Below, in pieces: positions 38,584 to 49,390 of a stretch of 64,000 bases of DNA. The number at the start of each line of letters is the position of its first letter. Within the stretch, counting starts at the first letter, position 1. The notes under the pieces are model-generated. The model did no database searches and was not told the DNA's origin. It saw nothing but the letters and a program-made list of their open reading frames with translations. The position numbers and the translations under genes were made by a program. Source of the DNA: Pyrenophora tritici-repentis (Eukaryota; Ascomycota; Dothideomycetes; Pleosporales; Pleosporaceae). The stretch spans positions 496,001-560,000 of the forward strand of contig NC_089391.1 of the NCBI RefSeq assembly GCF_003171515.1, given 5' to 3'.

Positions 38584-38857
38584 CAGCCGACCGGACTGAC
38601 TGAACCGACCGGACTGACCGAACCGACCGGACTGACCGAACCGACCGGACTGACCGAACCGACCGGACTGACTGAACCGACCGGACTGACTGAACCGACC
38701 GGACTGACTGAACCGACCGGACTGACTGAACCGACCGGACTGACTGAACCGACCGGACTGATTGAGCCGACCGGACTGACTGAACCGACCGGACTGACCG
38801 AACCGACCGGACTGATTGAGCCGACCGGACTAACTGAACCGACTGAACCGACCGCTT
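38584..38857. repeat. 18-bp minisatellite, 14 units
   Basis: Unit CCGACCGGACTGACTGAA, head to tail, about 240 bp upstream of the UstYa-like start. In one plus frame it reads (Pro-Thr-Gly-Leu-Thr-Glu)n, and most unit differences fall at third codon positions. That frame has no ATG (it opens from a TTG at 38563), so coding is unproven. Confidence 0.9.
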
Positions 38858-39487
38858 ACTAAGTAAAATACATAGTTAATCTTGGCTGATAGAACTATTT
38901 TTATAGTCCTATTGGCTAGGTAGATAGGGACAAAATTCATTGACCTATATCCGAAGCTTCTCCTTGGGGTTTGGGAGTATCAGCGCCGAGGTGATGCCGT
39001 TATGTGATCATCTAGCCGTAGGGTAGCCCCTACTTGTGTTACAAGTAATAGCAGGAAGGATTCGTTCCCTGACAAGAAAGACGAGTGGTTGCAGAACACA
39101 CTCGGGTTCACGCCAAAAGGTGATGACCATCGCTGGGCGATAATGATGTGACTCGGCATCCCGCCAAGATGGAATACCAGGGAGGATGGGACTGGGAGCA
39201 ATGAGGATATAAGGATGGATGGATTTCATTATTAATCTCGTTGTGGTCAACTCAAACTGTTCCTTCTTACTAGTTACTTTACTTAACAAGATTGGTATTC
39301 GTTAGTCTATAGCAATATAGATTAGTGTTAACACGGGGGGGGGTATACTCAGACTTTTCATTAAGCAAATCAAACAAACTTTGGACGCTGATTTGGTTTG
39401 TTTGTACAAAACTTGGAGTTGCATTTGAATTGTTTAGTTTGATAGTGTTTTAGGAGACTGTTTGTTTGAAAGTTTGATGGCTGACGT
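38858..39487. other. Gene-free stretch
   Basis: I see no gene. AT-rich with scattered short open frames lacking motifs, and a GGGGGGGG run near 39336. Confidence 0.5.
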
Positions 39488-39900
39488 GATTTGTCCCCAA
39501 GTTTTTGAGATTTGTCCCCAACCAAAGTACCGAAAATAGCAACTTTTGCACTGCACAATCCAAATTCACTACAATCACAAGTGTAATTTTTATCTCTGAA
39601 GCCACAGATACGTCTCGCATACTTAAAAGTACCTCTTGCCTACTTTTTGTAAATTCTGATAGCGATGGGAGCGAGCTGACTGGAGTTGAAGTTGACGAGA
39701 AGCTACCAACTTCAACATGCAATTAAACCATAACGTGGACTAATTAGAGGCTCAGAATTCTTAAGAAAGCTGCGCGAGACCTAAACGTAAGTTATTACGT
39801 TCAATCATTCACTTACATCTTTGCTGGCGTTGAGTTTTGTGCATGTAAAACGATTCGGTACTTTGGTTGGGGACAAATCTTAAAAACTTGGGGACAAATC
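39488..39900. mobile_element. 413-bp element with 46-bp terminal inverted repeats
   Basis: Arms 39488-39533 and 39855-39900 match at 45 of 46 positions. Each arm contains GATTTGTCCCCAA twice. The interior has short open frames on both strands without known motifs. No certain target duplication. Probably a non-autonomous DNA transposon or the subterminal part of one. Confidence 0.65.
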
Positions 39901-40567
39901 TCAGCAGCCAAGTTTGATAGATTTGATACCGTTTAGGTGCTAATGTAATCGTACCTCGTACAAATTACTAAGCTTCGCTGTCCCACTTGCATATCTCGTA
40001 TATTGTAGCTACCTCAGCGTCAGTTATGTCGCCTGAATTGTAGTCAGATGGAGGCTTAAAGCCAGCGTCGCGCCAGCTTCGTATACACTGTATTGCTGAA
40101 AGCAGTTGTGACCCAATTTTGCGTCGCCTTGGCTCTAATAAATCACCGAGCTCGCTGAACAGCCGCTCGCACTCACAACTTGAGGCCGGTATCGTTAATA
40201 TATCGATCGCCATATGCGCTAGGTTGGGATACTTCGGGCGTAGGCTTATCCAATAGCTAACAGGATTACTACCTTGTTCGAACTGCTCCTGCGTCCAGCG
40301 GAGTTCAAACCGTCGCCAACGCTCCAGCTCATCCATCTCTGTCACCTCAACAATGCCATAAGGCTCCGCATTGACGAGCGCGTTGATGGCGTCATTGATA
40401 CCGCTTGAGAGCCGCACTGGTGGGCGACTTTGGCGCTGTATTTGCGGCTTATAGAACGCCTAAAGTTGTTTTAACCTAGCGTTGTTTGCCTTAAGCCAGC
40501 TTAGTTTGTCGCGCCAGCTGTTCTCACAGTAGTTCTTGTAGTATGGGTGGAGGCAGGTAGCAGCAAA

Positions 40568-43500
40568 CACACCTGAGATCAATCAATCAAGCAAGCTGAC
40601 AGCCCCCGGCTTGATTGATTGGCTGTTTGTATGAGATTTGGCTGGATTGATTGAATTGGCTTGGCGGAAAGTTGTCAGCTTGATTGGTAGCTTGGGTGCT
40701 TGATTCCCAAATAGGAAAGTTGTATATATTTTTTGGTGTTGAGTCTCAGCCGTCGTCCCATGTATCTAGATCGTCGTCTTCGCCCACCCACTGGCTAAGC
40801 TCGTACAAAACGTCCATCTGCTCGTCGGTAAGCTTTGATTGGCCCATATCGTCGTTGTCGCCGCCACCAAAACCTGCCCGTCTCCATCGTCGTACTGAGT
40901 GTAGTGCTGCTAGTAGCTCAGGTGATATACAGCGTCGGCGAGGCTCTAGTAGATCTCCGAGCTCACTGAAGACGCGCTCACACTCACAGCTTGAAGCGGG
41001 TATAGAGAGTATAGTAAGCGCCATCTTACTAAGGTTGGGATATTGATCGCGCAGCCCGAACCAGTATTGTATAGGATCGGTGCCCTTGCCAACGATTGGC
41101 TCGCGCTTCCACTGCTCATACTCATCCTCCTCAGTATTGCCGCGTGTGGGATCAATAATGCCGTCAATCGCGTCGTCAATATTGCCCGGTTTCTTCGGTG
41201 CGCGTGTGTAGCAAGGCCTCGGTAACGGCAGCGACTTGTAATCCGCCCACAGTGCCTGGAAATTGAGATTATTAAGCGCCAGCCAGTTAGGCTTCTCAGC
41301 CCACGCTTGATCGCAGTAGTGTTTGTAGCGAGGATAGAGTATTGTAGCAGCGTAGTAAGCTGGCGAGTCGTTAAGTTTGGCGTAGTACTCGTTCGCTTTG
41401 AGTAGCGCTGCGCGTAGATTGATAGGAAGGTGATCTTCGGGTGCCTTGTCGTGAGCGTTATGGACTACGCAATCGTAGTAGAGGAGGCGAGCTTCTAATT
41501 AAGTGAGTAGAAACTCAAACGTTGGGATCACCTCAGCGATCGCGCTAAAGCTATACTCGCTACGTCCCTTAAAGCGCTTTGTACACTCTTTGAGTGGCCT
41601 AAGAACCTCTATATAGTCGGTAATAATAGCCTAATTAGCAGCTGTGAGGCCGTCTAATCTCATCTACTGTGGAGCAGCAGGCCGATTTTTGCCCCGTGAG
41701 TCGGCGTAGATATCCTCTTTTGCTGTATTTTGTATGTGGGTGTTCGCGTACGCGTTGATGGCCGGCGCGAGCTTTATAGCTCGCTCAAAACAGTCGAAGT
41801 ATGAGTTCCAGCGTGTGACTACTGGCTTTATTGGCTATAGTATCGTGAGCTTGTCGTCTGCGTCGTGAGGTAGCTCACGGTAAGCTGTACGCTGCGCCTT
41901 CTTAAAAAGATTGTACTGCTGCGGTGTGTAGATATAGTTGATAATATCGAGAAGTACGCCTAAAGGCCCGTGCTTTCGCCACTCCTTTATAAACGCTGCC
42001 TCGTTAGTGAGCTCGTCAACTCCCTCGTTGTTGTATAAGTCTGCATCTCTGCCCCAGAGCAGTCTCTGCCCAATCAGATTAATCGTATGAGGGCCACAGC
42101 GGAGGCGTCGGTGTATAGGATTGAAGTTAAGCTCGTGGGCAATCGCAGCGACAGCGGTGTCGTTATTAGAGGCATTGTCGAGGACGAAGTAACCGAGTGT
42201 ACGCTCGCTTATGCTAAACTGCTCTAAGATTGATAATACAACCTTAGCTAATCGATCGCCGGAGTAAGCGCCTGTGAGCTGAGGCAGCGCGATAGGCAGG
42301 TCTCGGAGCTTGCCATCTGAGTTGACGTAGTAGGCGACGATACCGAGAAACCCGCGCTTGCCGCCTTTCGTCGTCCATCTGTCAAAGCTTATATAGATCT
42401 TGCTAAGCGATTGTGACAGCTCGTAGACGACGCAGGGCCTGAGCCAGTCAAACAGTCGTATAACGTATTAGGAGACGCTCTTGTGGTTCTTCTAGAGCGC
42501 TGCTTCTGCAAGTGGGTTGGCGATAGCAATTAGGCGTCGAAAAGCTGGTGTTTCGAACTCAGAGATGGGGTGGTTGTTCGCGACGAGCCAGTCTACTGCG
42601 GCAAACCTAAAGCGCTGCTTGCTAAACCCATTAATCTAATTAGCTACTGCCTGTGAGATAGGGACTCTCGCAGTGGTGAGCGCGTTGTAAACACTAGCAA
42701 CTAGAGTCTTGCCTAGTGCTACTAGCCTATGGCCTAGTTTCTGCTCGCTAAGGTGGCGCGCGGCTGACGAGACTGCTGCGCTTGTATTGTATAACCTAAT
42801 ACCAATATCCGTGAGCTTGTGCTTGAAACACCAGTGGCAGATAAAGAATACGCGGGTTGGATCTTTGAGAAGAGCGACGCGATAGCCGTGGCAATAGATC
42901 TAACTCCGCTTGTGTTAGTGCGTCGTGATAGGCTTCGTATACAGCTTAAGGCGACCCTAATCTATGCCATTATAATTGTCTTCGAGATGGGCGTCAAAAG
43001 CCTCATCTACAGCGTTGTCGGCGGCTTCAGAAGACGGAGCGAGCGTAGCTTGCTCACTGCCCTCGGCGGGCGCGACGATAGCGTCTTCGGGCTGCGACTC
43101 GCGTAATCGCGACTCGAAAGTATGTGTATATGGAGGCGGCGGAGATAGAGCAGATGGCTGAGATTGATATAACTGCGAGTCGATCGCGACGGGCTGGCTC
43201 GCAGTGCCGCGCGCGCGCTTTCTAGGCGAGGGAGCGCTATCAGAGACGCGTTTTTTGGGCGGCATGAGGGCGACGATGAGGTGAGGTATACGGCGATAGA
43301 TCTGCAACACCAAAAGTATATAGTATTGTGGGTGATGGAGATGGAGATGGAGTATACTATATGAGACGACGCGCTGGCTGCTAGTTACACGGAGCTATCG
43401 GATATTACTCAATGTTACACGGCGTAACTAAAACACCAAAAAAAGCTCAGTATAGAGCTTTTACAGCTATCTAAGCTGCCTCATGGGCTGCCTCATCACC

Positions 43501-43671
43501 GAAATCTACTATATACTTAAGGCAATCAAGCTATCAATCTGAATCAAGCTCACGGAAAAGCTCAGCTGGATTGATTGCGTTTTTGTATGAGGTTTGGCTG
43601 GATTGATTGAATTGGCTTGGCATCAATCTTCCAATCAAGCTATCAAGCTAGCTTGATTGATCTCAGGTGTG
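40568..43671 (-). mobile_element. hAT2 element, 3.1 kb, decayed
   Basis: Complete ends: inverted repeats CACACCTGAGATCAATCAA at both termini and an exact 8-bp duplication GCAGCAAA (40560-40567 and 43672-43679). Subterminal regions are rich in GATTGATTGAAT motifs. Inside is a minus-strand transposase pseudogene. Confidence 0.9.
40746..43265 (-). pseudogene. hAT2 transposase, many stops
   Basis: Starts MPPKKRVSDSAPSPRKRARG at 43265, a basic, probably nuclear-targeting N-terminus. A C-x2-C finger-like remnant lies near 42830. The middle matches the hAT3 transposase domain order. The C-terminus has IPASSCECERVFSELGDLLEPRRR near 40900-41000 and ends at 40746. Several in-frame stops (for example near 41500, 41630 and 42470) and indels make it non-functional. 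Confidence 0.8.
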
Positions 43672-43754
43672 GCAGCAAAGTATGCGGGTGATTTGTCGAG
43701 CTTAGTGTAATACGCGTTAAGCTTTGCCCAAGCTGCGCGTATTATTATTATTAT

Positions 43755-43948
43755 TGTTGGTAGGCCTTGTACGATCGTACGGGTGAATAACAACAATGAG
43801 GTTCTTCTGGTGACTGGTATTGGTATTCGTATTGATTCTCTACGAACATAGCTGCTACGAAGGTACACCTAAGCTCTGCGCAAGGTGGGCCGAAGTCGGG
43901 CCGAAGTGTCAAGCAGCCGACGTCTCTATCGATACTCACGATCCGACA
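43755..43948 (-). repeat. Solo LTR of the Copia 4 family
   Basis: 194 bp, TGTTGGTAGG ... GATCCGACA, related to the Copia 4 LTR at 60386-60577 (the right half nearly identical, the left half diverged). Flanked by ATTAT on both sides (43750-43754 and 43949-43953), so it is a complete LTR left by LTR-LTR recombination. Confidence 0.8.
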
Positions 43949-43965
43949 ATTATTATTATTATTAT

Positions 43966-44199
43966 TGGAACAAGGTCTCCTCTGGTGGTATGACTACCAT
44001 AGGGAACCGAGTAGAGGTATGTTAGGTCACCACGTATTGGATTGAACTACACTAAGAGCTGTTGTTCTGTCTTCTTATTATCATGATGATCTGGGGATTT
44101 ACATGACAGATCATCATTCCGCGTCGGTCCTTCTGCTCGGGCTTACTTCCACGAGCCTCATCCCCGCCGACCTGGACTGAACCTTACATCTTCTCAACA
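43966..44199 (-). repeat. Copia 3 3' LTR
   Basis: 234 bp. The Copia 3 stop codon is only 8 bp from its inner edge. Confidence 0.93.
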
Positions 44200-44206
44200 C
44201 TCCCCC

Positions 44207-47200
44207 TCAGGGCAGGTCCGGTCTAAGGACAACTCCTAATTGGTTCTTGAATTTCTCGAATGCGACTCGCTGCAACGGCTTTGTCATTCCATCAGCCACC
44301 ATATCTACAGTTGGCACGTAGGCCACGTCGAGTTTACCTTGTTCTGCTAGGTCTCTGATAAAATGATAACAGACGTCGATGTGCTTTGATCTTTCGTGAA
44401 GGTGAGGGTTCTTTGTAAGTGCAATGGCACCCTGGTTATCTCCTAGCATCTGGACCTTGTTGGTGTCTTTTCCAATGTACTTTGGGAACCCAAGATCTCT
44501 GAACATTTGAGCAATCCACTGGCCTTGCTTACAGCATGTTGATAGTGCGATGTATTCAGATTCGCAGCTTGACGTTGCAACAGACCGTTGCTTCTTGCTA
44601 GACCATGATATTGGACCTCCGTAGAACATTGCAGTGCTCCCTGAAACGCTCTTTCGGTCTACCATGTCGCTTGCCCAGTCAGCATCAGAGTAGATGACAA
44701 ATTGCGAGTGTACTCCCCCTGGTCCGTAGCGTAGCTTCATTGTTACTGTCGACCTTAGATATCGTAGCAGGTTCTTCAACGCATGGCCATGATGTTCTGC
44801 TGGATCGCTCATGTATTGGCTTAGCTTTCCGAGGGTGAATGCAATGTCTGGGCGTGTAAGAACCATAGCAAACATAAGGCTCCCTATCACTTGCTGGTAT
44901 TCAGTGATGTCGATTCGGGTGTCGTTGTTAGTGGCTGGCCTAAATGACGTGTAATCTGCGGATGGAATCTTCTTGTCTCTGTGTTGTTTGCTAGACATTC
45001 CAAACTTGTCAAGTACTGCGTGTATGTACTGTTCTTGATCGAGGTAGATTGTGCGGCGCTTTCTGTCTCGCGTAACTCGTACTCCAAGGATCTTATGAAT
45101 CTCCCCTAGGTTCTTGGTGTTGAATCTTCCAGAAAGCTTCTTGTAGAACCAATCAATTTGAGCTCGATCTTTTGCGGCAACAGCAATGTCGTCAACGTAG
45201 ACGAGGATACGGAGTTGTTTTTCTTCGTGGATAAACATGCACGGGTCGGCAAGGCTTTGCACGAATCCCCATGCCAGAAGTTCTTTCTTTATTAACAAGT
45301 TCCAGTCACGAGCAGCTTGTTTGAGTCCATATAGGCTGCGGAGAACTTTAAGGACGTATCCTTTCTTAACTTCTACTCCCTGGGGTTGCTTAAGAAAGAT
45401 CTCTTCCTTCAAATGCGACTCTGTGAAAGCATTCTTGATGTCAAAGTGAAAACATTCTAGGTTTTCCGCTGCGACAGTGGCCATAAACAGACGTAAGGTG
45501 TCCATGCGAACTGTCGGGGCGAAAGTCTCGTTGTAGTCTGTTCCGTGTACTTGCGTAAAACCTCTTGCCACAAGGCGTGCCTTAAACCTCTCAACAGTCC
45601 CGTCGAGATTTGTTTTGACTGTAAAAACCCACTTTGAATCAACCATGTTCGCGTCTTTTGGCTTTGGAACTTCCTCCCAGGTTCGATTCTCCATTAACGC
45701 GATTATCTCTTCAAGTATTGCTGCTTTCCATTGCTTTCCATACTTTGGGTCGTTGATAGCTTGCTCGTGTGTCTGGGGGATCTGGATTCCTGCGATCTCG
45801 GTTGCTGCAAAAGCCTTCTCAGATAGTCGTGTTTGCTCTTCTATAAGGCCAGCTTGGGCTAGCATAGCTTTAACGATCTTGCTAAATCTCTCGTCCTCAA
45901 CAACCTCTTCGTTAGACCTCTTTCGTTTGGCTTGTCTGGTGAAGTATCGTGGAGCCTCCTCTTCTCGTACAGACTGGGTATACGGTTCTTCGGGTCCCTC
46001 TTCGTCCACAAGATTAGGAACCCGCTCATCAGATGGTGCAGTAGGGGGAATAGTCGTTAGCTTCCCTGGTCTTCCTCTGTGACGCTTAACTGGTTCGGGA
46101 GTTAGCTCTGCCGACGACAGTTCTATTGGGTTCTCGGGAACTGGCTCCACTATTTCTGCAGGAGATGGTTCCATTGGTTCGACAGGAGATGGTTCCATTA
46201 GTTCGACAGGAGATGGTTCCATTAGTTCGACAGGAGATGGTTCCATTAGTTCGACAGGAGATGGTTCTATTGGTTCTGCAGGAGATAGTTCCATTGATTT
46301 GGCAGGAGGTGGTTCCATTGGTTCTGCAGGAGATGATTCCAGATCCTTCCTAGGTCTTCCTCTTGGTTTTCGGTCTGGCATCGTATTCTGCGTCCCTTGT
46401 GGTCCAGCTGGTATGTTTCGCAGTCGTAGTTCAACTTTTCCTCCAGGGGTGTATTCGTCCACTGATAATCGGCTTGTCCTTGAGGTGTATCCAAGCTCTG
46501 GCGAATAGAACTTGAACTGCTTGTTTGTTGTCTCAGAATATCCCATGAATACTCCAACTCTGCCACGGTCCACGAGCTTGTCATGTCGTTGGTCTGCTGG
46601 AATCGTTTTGGGGTTGATGTAAGAATAGCATTTGCTCCCCCATACACGGATGTGGTCAATGGATGGTTTCGTTCCTGTGAATGCCTCTTCAGGACTGACT
46701 TGCTTTCCATTGATCGTGGGTCCTGTGTTTGTGCGGTTTCGCAGGTATGCGTCTGCTTCGACAGCTTCATCCCAAAACTCAATTGGTAAACCAGCGTCTT
46801 TCAGCATTGCTCTCATATCAGCTTCAGCGGTTTGGATGTTTCGCTCAGCTGGTCCATTCTGGTGTGAGGAAGCAATTGTTGTAGGCTGAATTTCCACGCC
46901 CTGTGTAACTCTCCATTCCTCGGCTTGCTGTAGAAGTTCTGGTGCGTTGTCAGTTCCAGCAGCTTTAACCTTTTCGCCAGTTTGATGTTCTACAAAGGTC
47001 TTCCAGATTTGGAGTTCCCTTTGTGCGTCTCCCTTTTTCTTCAGCGGGATAACCCAGTTTTTTCGCGTGTAACTGTCAATAATAAGGAGGAACCACCTGT
47101 TTCCTCGCAGAGATGTTGGAAAGGGTCCTGCAATGTCAAACTGTACTAAGGCTAGCTTCGTGGCCTTATGCTCTCTCAGCTGCTTAGGGATGCTGTTCTT

Positions 47201-48832
47201 CATTTTCGTCAGAGAACACACTTCGCAGATTTCTATCTTCTCTGGAACTTGAATCTTCTTCTGGAGAGTTGTAACTTCGTGGAGTTTAGCAATCTTTGCA
47301 GGTCCTAGGTGTGCGAAGCGTCTGTGATACAGCAAGTATCTCTCCTTTTCATTAACCTTAAGCTCGCTCTTAACTGGTGCATGGAGTTCCGTGCCTAGAA
47401 ATGCTGTTTCTTGGTATCCATCGGCAATGTGTGACACTACGTAGAGGCCGTCGTCCATAGTTGCTTCAATAATAACCTTCTTTCCTAGTTTGAAGTATAG
47501 TGCGTGTGAATTGAAACGACCCTTCAGGCTTGCTGCGCAAATTCTTCTTCCTGATAACAAATTGACTCCAAGGTTAGGTACAAGCAGTACTTCTGACAGC
47601 CATGTCGACGATCCATCCTTACACACCACTTGAGCTTCTCCTTTCCAGTCCGCATATAATTCTCCCCCTCCAACCCGAACGACTCTTCGTTTGATCTTAA
47701 TCATTCGTCTAAATAATGAGGGTTGGTCAGACATGTGAGAGGATGCGCCAGTGTCGGCAGCCCAGGTAGATGGAGAGGCCTTACCGACGATGTCTTTTGA
47801 GAGACGGCATGTCTCAATTTCCTCGGGTTCGGAGTCTGAGGTCTCAGATAATTCATCTGACTCTGAATTGACTTCTTCGGCTCCATATGCTTTGCCAGTC
47901 CTTTTGTGGGAATTCCTTTGCTTAGGTGTCTTAACGAGCAGCTTAGATGATTTCTTAGCGTCGTATTCCTTAAGGAGCTTTCGAGCTCTCTCACGTCTTG
48001 GGCAGTCTCGTACGCCATGGGCTCCATCACAAAGGAAGCATTGGACCGTGAATTTGGCACCAGATTCGGAGTCAGACGATAGTGGCGAGTTCTTATGATT
48101 TCGACGCCTGTAAGGCGGAACATACTTCTCCGTCTTTCGGAATGCTGGAAGAGCTTTTTCGTTGGCGTCTTGCTGGTCTCGAACCTCCTTCTCTTCCAGA
48201 AACTTAAGTTTCTGTTCAACCGTGAGGTTAAGTTGGGCGTTTAAGGTGTCAATCGTAGTCTTGAATTCTTTCGGAAGTGATCTGATAAGAACGAGTAGTA
48301 GTGCAGAGTCCTTGTAAGCTCCGTTGGTGTCGGCGTCTGCTGCTACAAGTTTACGTCGGTAGTCCTTTAGCTTCTCCCATGATCCAACAATCGTGTTCCC
48401 GGGATTAAATGTGAACGTTTGAATTCTAGTCATGTATATGTTGGCAGTTGTGGCGTCAGTTTGGGTGTACTTCTTTTGTAGGTAGGCCCAGAATTGGAAG
48501 GCAGTATCGTATTCGTCAATGAGGGCTTGGTCATCCTCGCTAAGCGACCGAAACAAGAGATCGATTGCAGTGGCTTCATCTTCTAGGTACTTGTCTCTTT
48601 TTTCAATGTTGACGCGGATCTTGGTATGCTTGTCTGTTTCAGCAATTTCCAACTCTTCCATAGCCTCCGTTAGTCTACTAGCTGTTGCTATTTGACAGTG
48701 CTGTACCAGATTTTTCTCGCAGACATAGAAGACTTTCTTCCCCTTAAGCTTGACCTTGTTTCGGCGAAACCAAGTATCGTGGTTTTCGGCTGTGAGCTGG
48801 GGGATCTTCCATTCTTCCTTCTCTGCAGCCAT
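44207..48832 (-). CDS. Copia 3 gag-pol polyprotein
   Basis: 1541 residues from the ATG at 48832 (MAAEKEEWKIPQL), one uninterrupted frame. The frame is open further upstream but has only a TTG there. Gag knuckle C-x2-C-x3-H-x4-C (CFLCDGAHGVRDC); protease WAADTGASSHM; integrase HHCC (HRRFAHLG ... CEVC) and acids in VQFDIAGPF, GTDNAPEL and PAERNIQ; a Pro/Glu-rich spacer with a 24-bp tandem repeat; RT with LVYVDDIAVA near residue 1212; RNase H YSDADWASD and SCESEYIALS; C-terminal MVADGMTKPL. All catalytic residues are present. Unlike Copia 1 and 2 there is no stop between gag and pol. Confidence 0.95.
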   Translation of the reverse strand: MAAEKEEWKIPQLTAENHDTWFRRNKVKLKGKKVFYVCEKNLVQHCQIATASRLTEAMEELEIAETDKHTKIRVNIEKRDKYLEDEATAIDLLFRSLSEDDQALIDEYDTAFQFWAYLQKKYTQTDATTANIYMTRIQTFTFNPGNTIVGSWEKLKDYRRKLVAADADTNGAYKDSALLLVLIRSLPKEFKTTIDTLNAQLNLTVEQKLKFLEEKEVRDQQDANEKALPAFRKTEKYVPPYRRRNHKNSPLSSDSESGAKFTVQCFLCDGAHGVRDCPRRERARKLLKEYDAKKSSKLLVKTPKQRNSHKRTGKAYGAEEVNSESDELSETSDSEPEEIETCRLSKDIVGKASPSTWAADTGASSHMSDQPSLFRRMIKIKRRVVRVGGGELYADWKGEAQVVCKDGSSTWLSEVLLVPNLGVNLLSGRRICAASLKGRFNSHALYFKLGKKVIIEATMDDGLYVVSHIADGYQETAFLGTELHAPVKSELKVNEKERYLLYHRRFAHLGPAKIAKLHEVTTLQKKIQVPEKIEICEVCSLTKMKNSIPKQLREHKATKLALVQFDIAGPFPTSLRGNRWFLLIIDSYTRKNWVIPLKKKGDAQRELQIWKTFVEHQTGEKVKAAGTDNAPELLQQAEEWRVTQGVEIQPTTIASSHQNGPAERNIQTAEADMRAMLKDAGLPIEFWDEAVEADAYLRNRTNTGPTINGKQVSPEEAFTGTKPSIDHIRVWGSKCYSYINPKTIPADQRHDKLVDRGRVGVFMGYSETTNKQFKFYSPELGYTSRTSRLSVDEYTPGGKVELRLRNIPAGPQGTQNTMPDRKPRGRPRKDLESSPAEPMEPPPAKSMELSPAEPIEPSPVELMEPSPVELMEPSPVELMEPSPVEPMEPSPAEIVEPVPENPIELSSAELTPEPVKRHRGRPGKLTTIPPTAPSDERVPNLVDEEGPEEPYTQSVREEEAPRYFTRQAKRKRSNEEVVEDERFSKIVKAMLAQAGLIEEQTRLSEKAFAATEIAGIQIPQTHEQAINDPKYGKQWKAAILEEIIALMENRTWEEVPKPKDANMVDSKWVFTVKTNLDGTVERFKARLVARGFTQVHGTDYNETFAPTVRMDTLRLFMATVAAENLECFHFDIKNAFTESHLKEEIFLKQPQGVEVKKGYVLKVLRSLYGLKQAARDWNLLIKKELLAWGFVQSLADPCMFIHEEKQLRILVYVDDIAVAAKDRAQIDWFYKKLSGRFNTKNLGEIHKILGVRVTRDRKRRTIYLDQEQYIHAVLDKFGMSSKQHRDKKIPSADYTSFRPATNNDTRIDITEYQQVIGSLMFAMVLTRPDIAFTLGKLSQYMSDPAEHHGHALKNLLRYLRSTVTMKLRYGPGGVHSQFVIYSDADWASDMVDRKSVSGSTAMFYGGPISWSSKKQRSVATSSCESEYIALSTCCKQGQWIAQMFRDLGFPKYIGKDTNKVQMLGDNQGAIALTKNPHLHERSKHIDVCYHFIRDLAEQGKLDVAYVPTVDMVADGMTKPLQRVAFEKFKNQLGVVLRPDLP
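46160..46337 (-). repeat. 24-bp in-frame tandem repeat in Copia 3 pol
   Basis: About seven units encode Met-Glu-Pro-Ser-Pro-Val-Glu-Leu and variants between integrase and RT. The three central units are nearly identical in DNA, so expansion is recent. Confidence 0.9.
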
Positions 48833-48839
48833 CTTGTGC

Positions 48840-48918
48840 GGGTGATGCGGTTGATTCGGGCGATGCGGGCGATGCGGGCGATGCGGGCGATGCGGGCGAT
48901 GCGGGCGATGCGGGCGAT
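48840..48918 (-). repeat. 9-bp tandem repeat in the Copia 3 leader
   Basis: About seven units of CATCGCCCG (sense) just upstream of the gag ATG and downstream of the primer-binding site. Read through, they would encode (His-Arg-Pro)n, but no ATG precedes them in frame. Confidence 0.85.
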
Positions 48919-49139
48919 GTTCTGCGGGTGGTGCAGTCGTTATCGGTTCTCGAGCGTGGAGACGGTGTGTGTAAGTATGGTTGCGTGTCAACCGCGTTGT
49001 ACACGACTTTTTCTCTTTTCCGATTCCTGCTTGAATCTAAGTCCTTCGTGACTTGGGTGAGTGTTTTTGATTCCTTCTCGAATCTAAGTCCTTCGTGACT
49101 TGGTTAGGTGTTTAAAACCAATAACGTTGGGTTAGGCAA

Positions 49140-49153
49140 CCGGGCTCATAACC
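49140..49153 (-). promoter_or_regulatory. Copia 3 primer-binding site matching the initiator tRNA-Met anticodon arm
   Basis: Plus-strand CCGGGCTCATAACC equals the anticodon stem-loop (CAU anticodon) of fungal initiator tRNA-Met as recalled, three bases from the LTR. This is the half-tRNA primer type known from Drosophila copia and yeast Ty5. Confidence 0.75.
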
Positions 49154-49156
49154 TAT

Positions 49157-49390
49157 TGGAACAAGGTCTCCTCTGGTGGTATGACTACCATAGGGAACCG
49201 AGTAGAGGTATGTTAGGTCACCACGTATTGGATTGAACTACACTAAGAGCTGTTGTTCTGTCTTCTTATTATCATGATGATCTGGGGATTTACATGACAG
49301 ATCATCATTCCGCGTCGGTCCTTCTGCTCGGGCTTACTTCCACGAGCCTCATCCCCGCCGACCTGGACTGAACCTTACATCTTCTCAACA
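49157..49390 (-). repeat. Copia 3 5' LTR
   Basis: 234 bp, identical by eye to 43966-44199. Confidence 0.93.

Larger units (their letters stand above)
39968..43739 (-). mobile_element. hAT1 transposase remnant, split by hAT2
   Basis: 39968-40559 encodes a hAT C-terminal dimerisation region (IPASSCECERLFSELGDLLEPRRRKIG). 43680-43739 encodes the preceding stretch (WAKLNAYYTKLDKSPAYFAA). The reading was continuous before hAT2 entered at the GCAGCAAA target. The N-terminal part is missing, cut at 43739 by the (ATT)n tail of LINE D. The first 150 codons from the C-terminal side are open, and a stop lies near 40460. Confidence 0.8.
43966..49390 (-). mobile_element. Copia 3 LTR retrotransposon, apparently intact
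   Basis: 234-bp LTRs at 43966-44199 and 49157-49390, identical by eye, TGGAACAAGG ... CTTCTCAACA. Target duplication ATTAT lies at 43961-43965 and 49391-49395. A single long gag-pol frame, a primer-binding site of the initiator tRNA type, and a clean polypurine tract (sense CCTGAGGGGGAG). A good candidate for an active element. Confidence 0.93.

Noticed and set aside
38584..38857. CRISPR-like array
   Set aside because: Units are contiguous 18-bp repeats without spacers, in a eukaryotic genome.
38563..38862. Repeat ORF as a dikaritin RiPP precursor
   Set aside because: No ATG in frame, no signal peptide, no Lys-Arg processing sites and no Tyr-containing core; kept only as a minisatellite with a coding-like pattern.
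48840..48991. Extended Copia 3 N-terminus with (His-Arg-Pro)n
   Set aside because: The extension has only a TTG start; the ATG at 48832 gives the usual gag start, so the repeat is in the leader.
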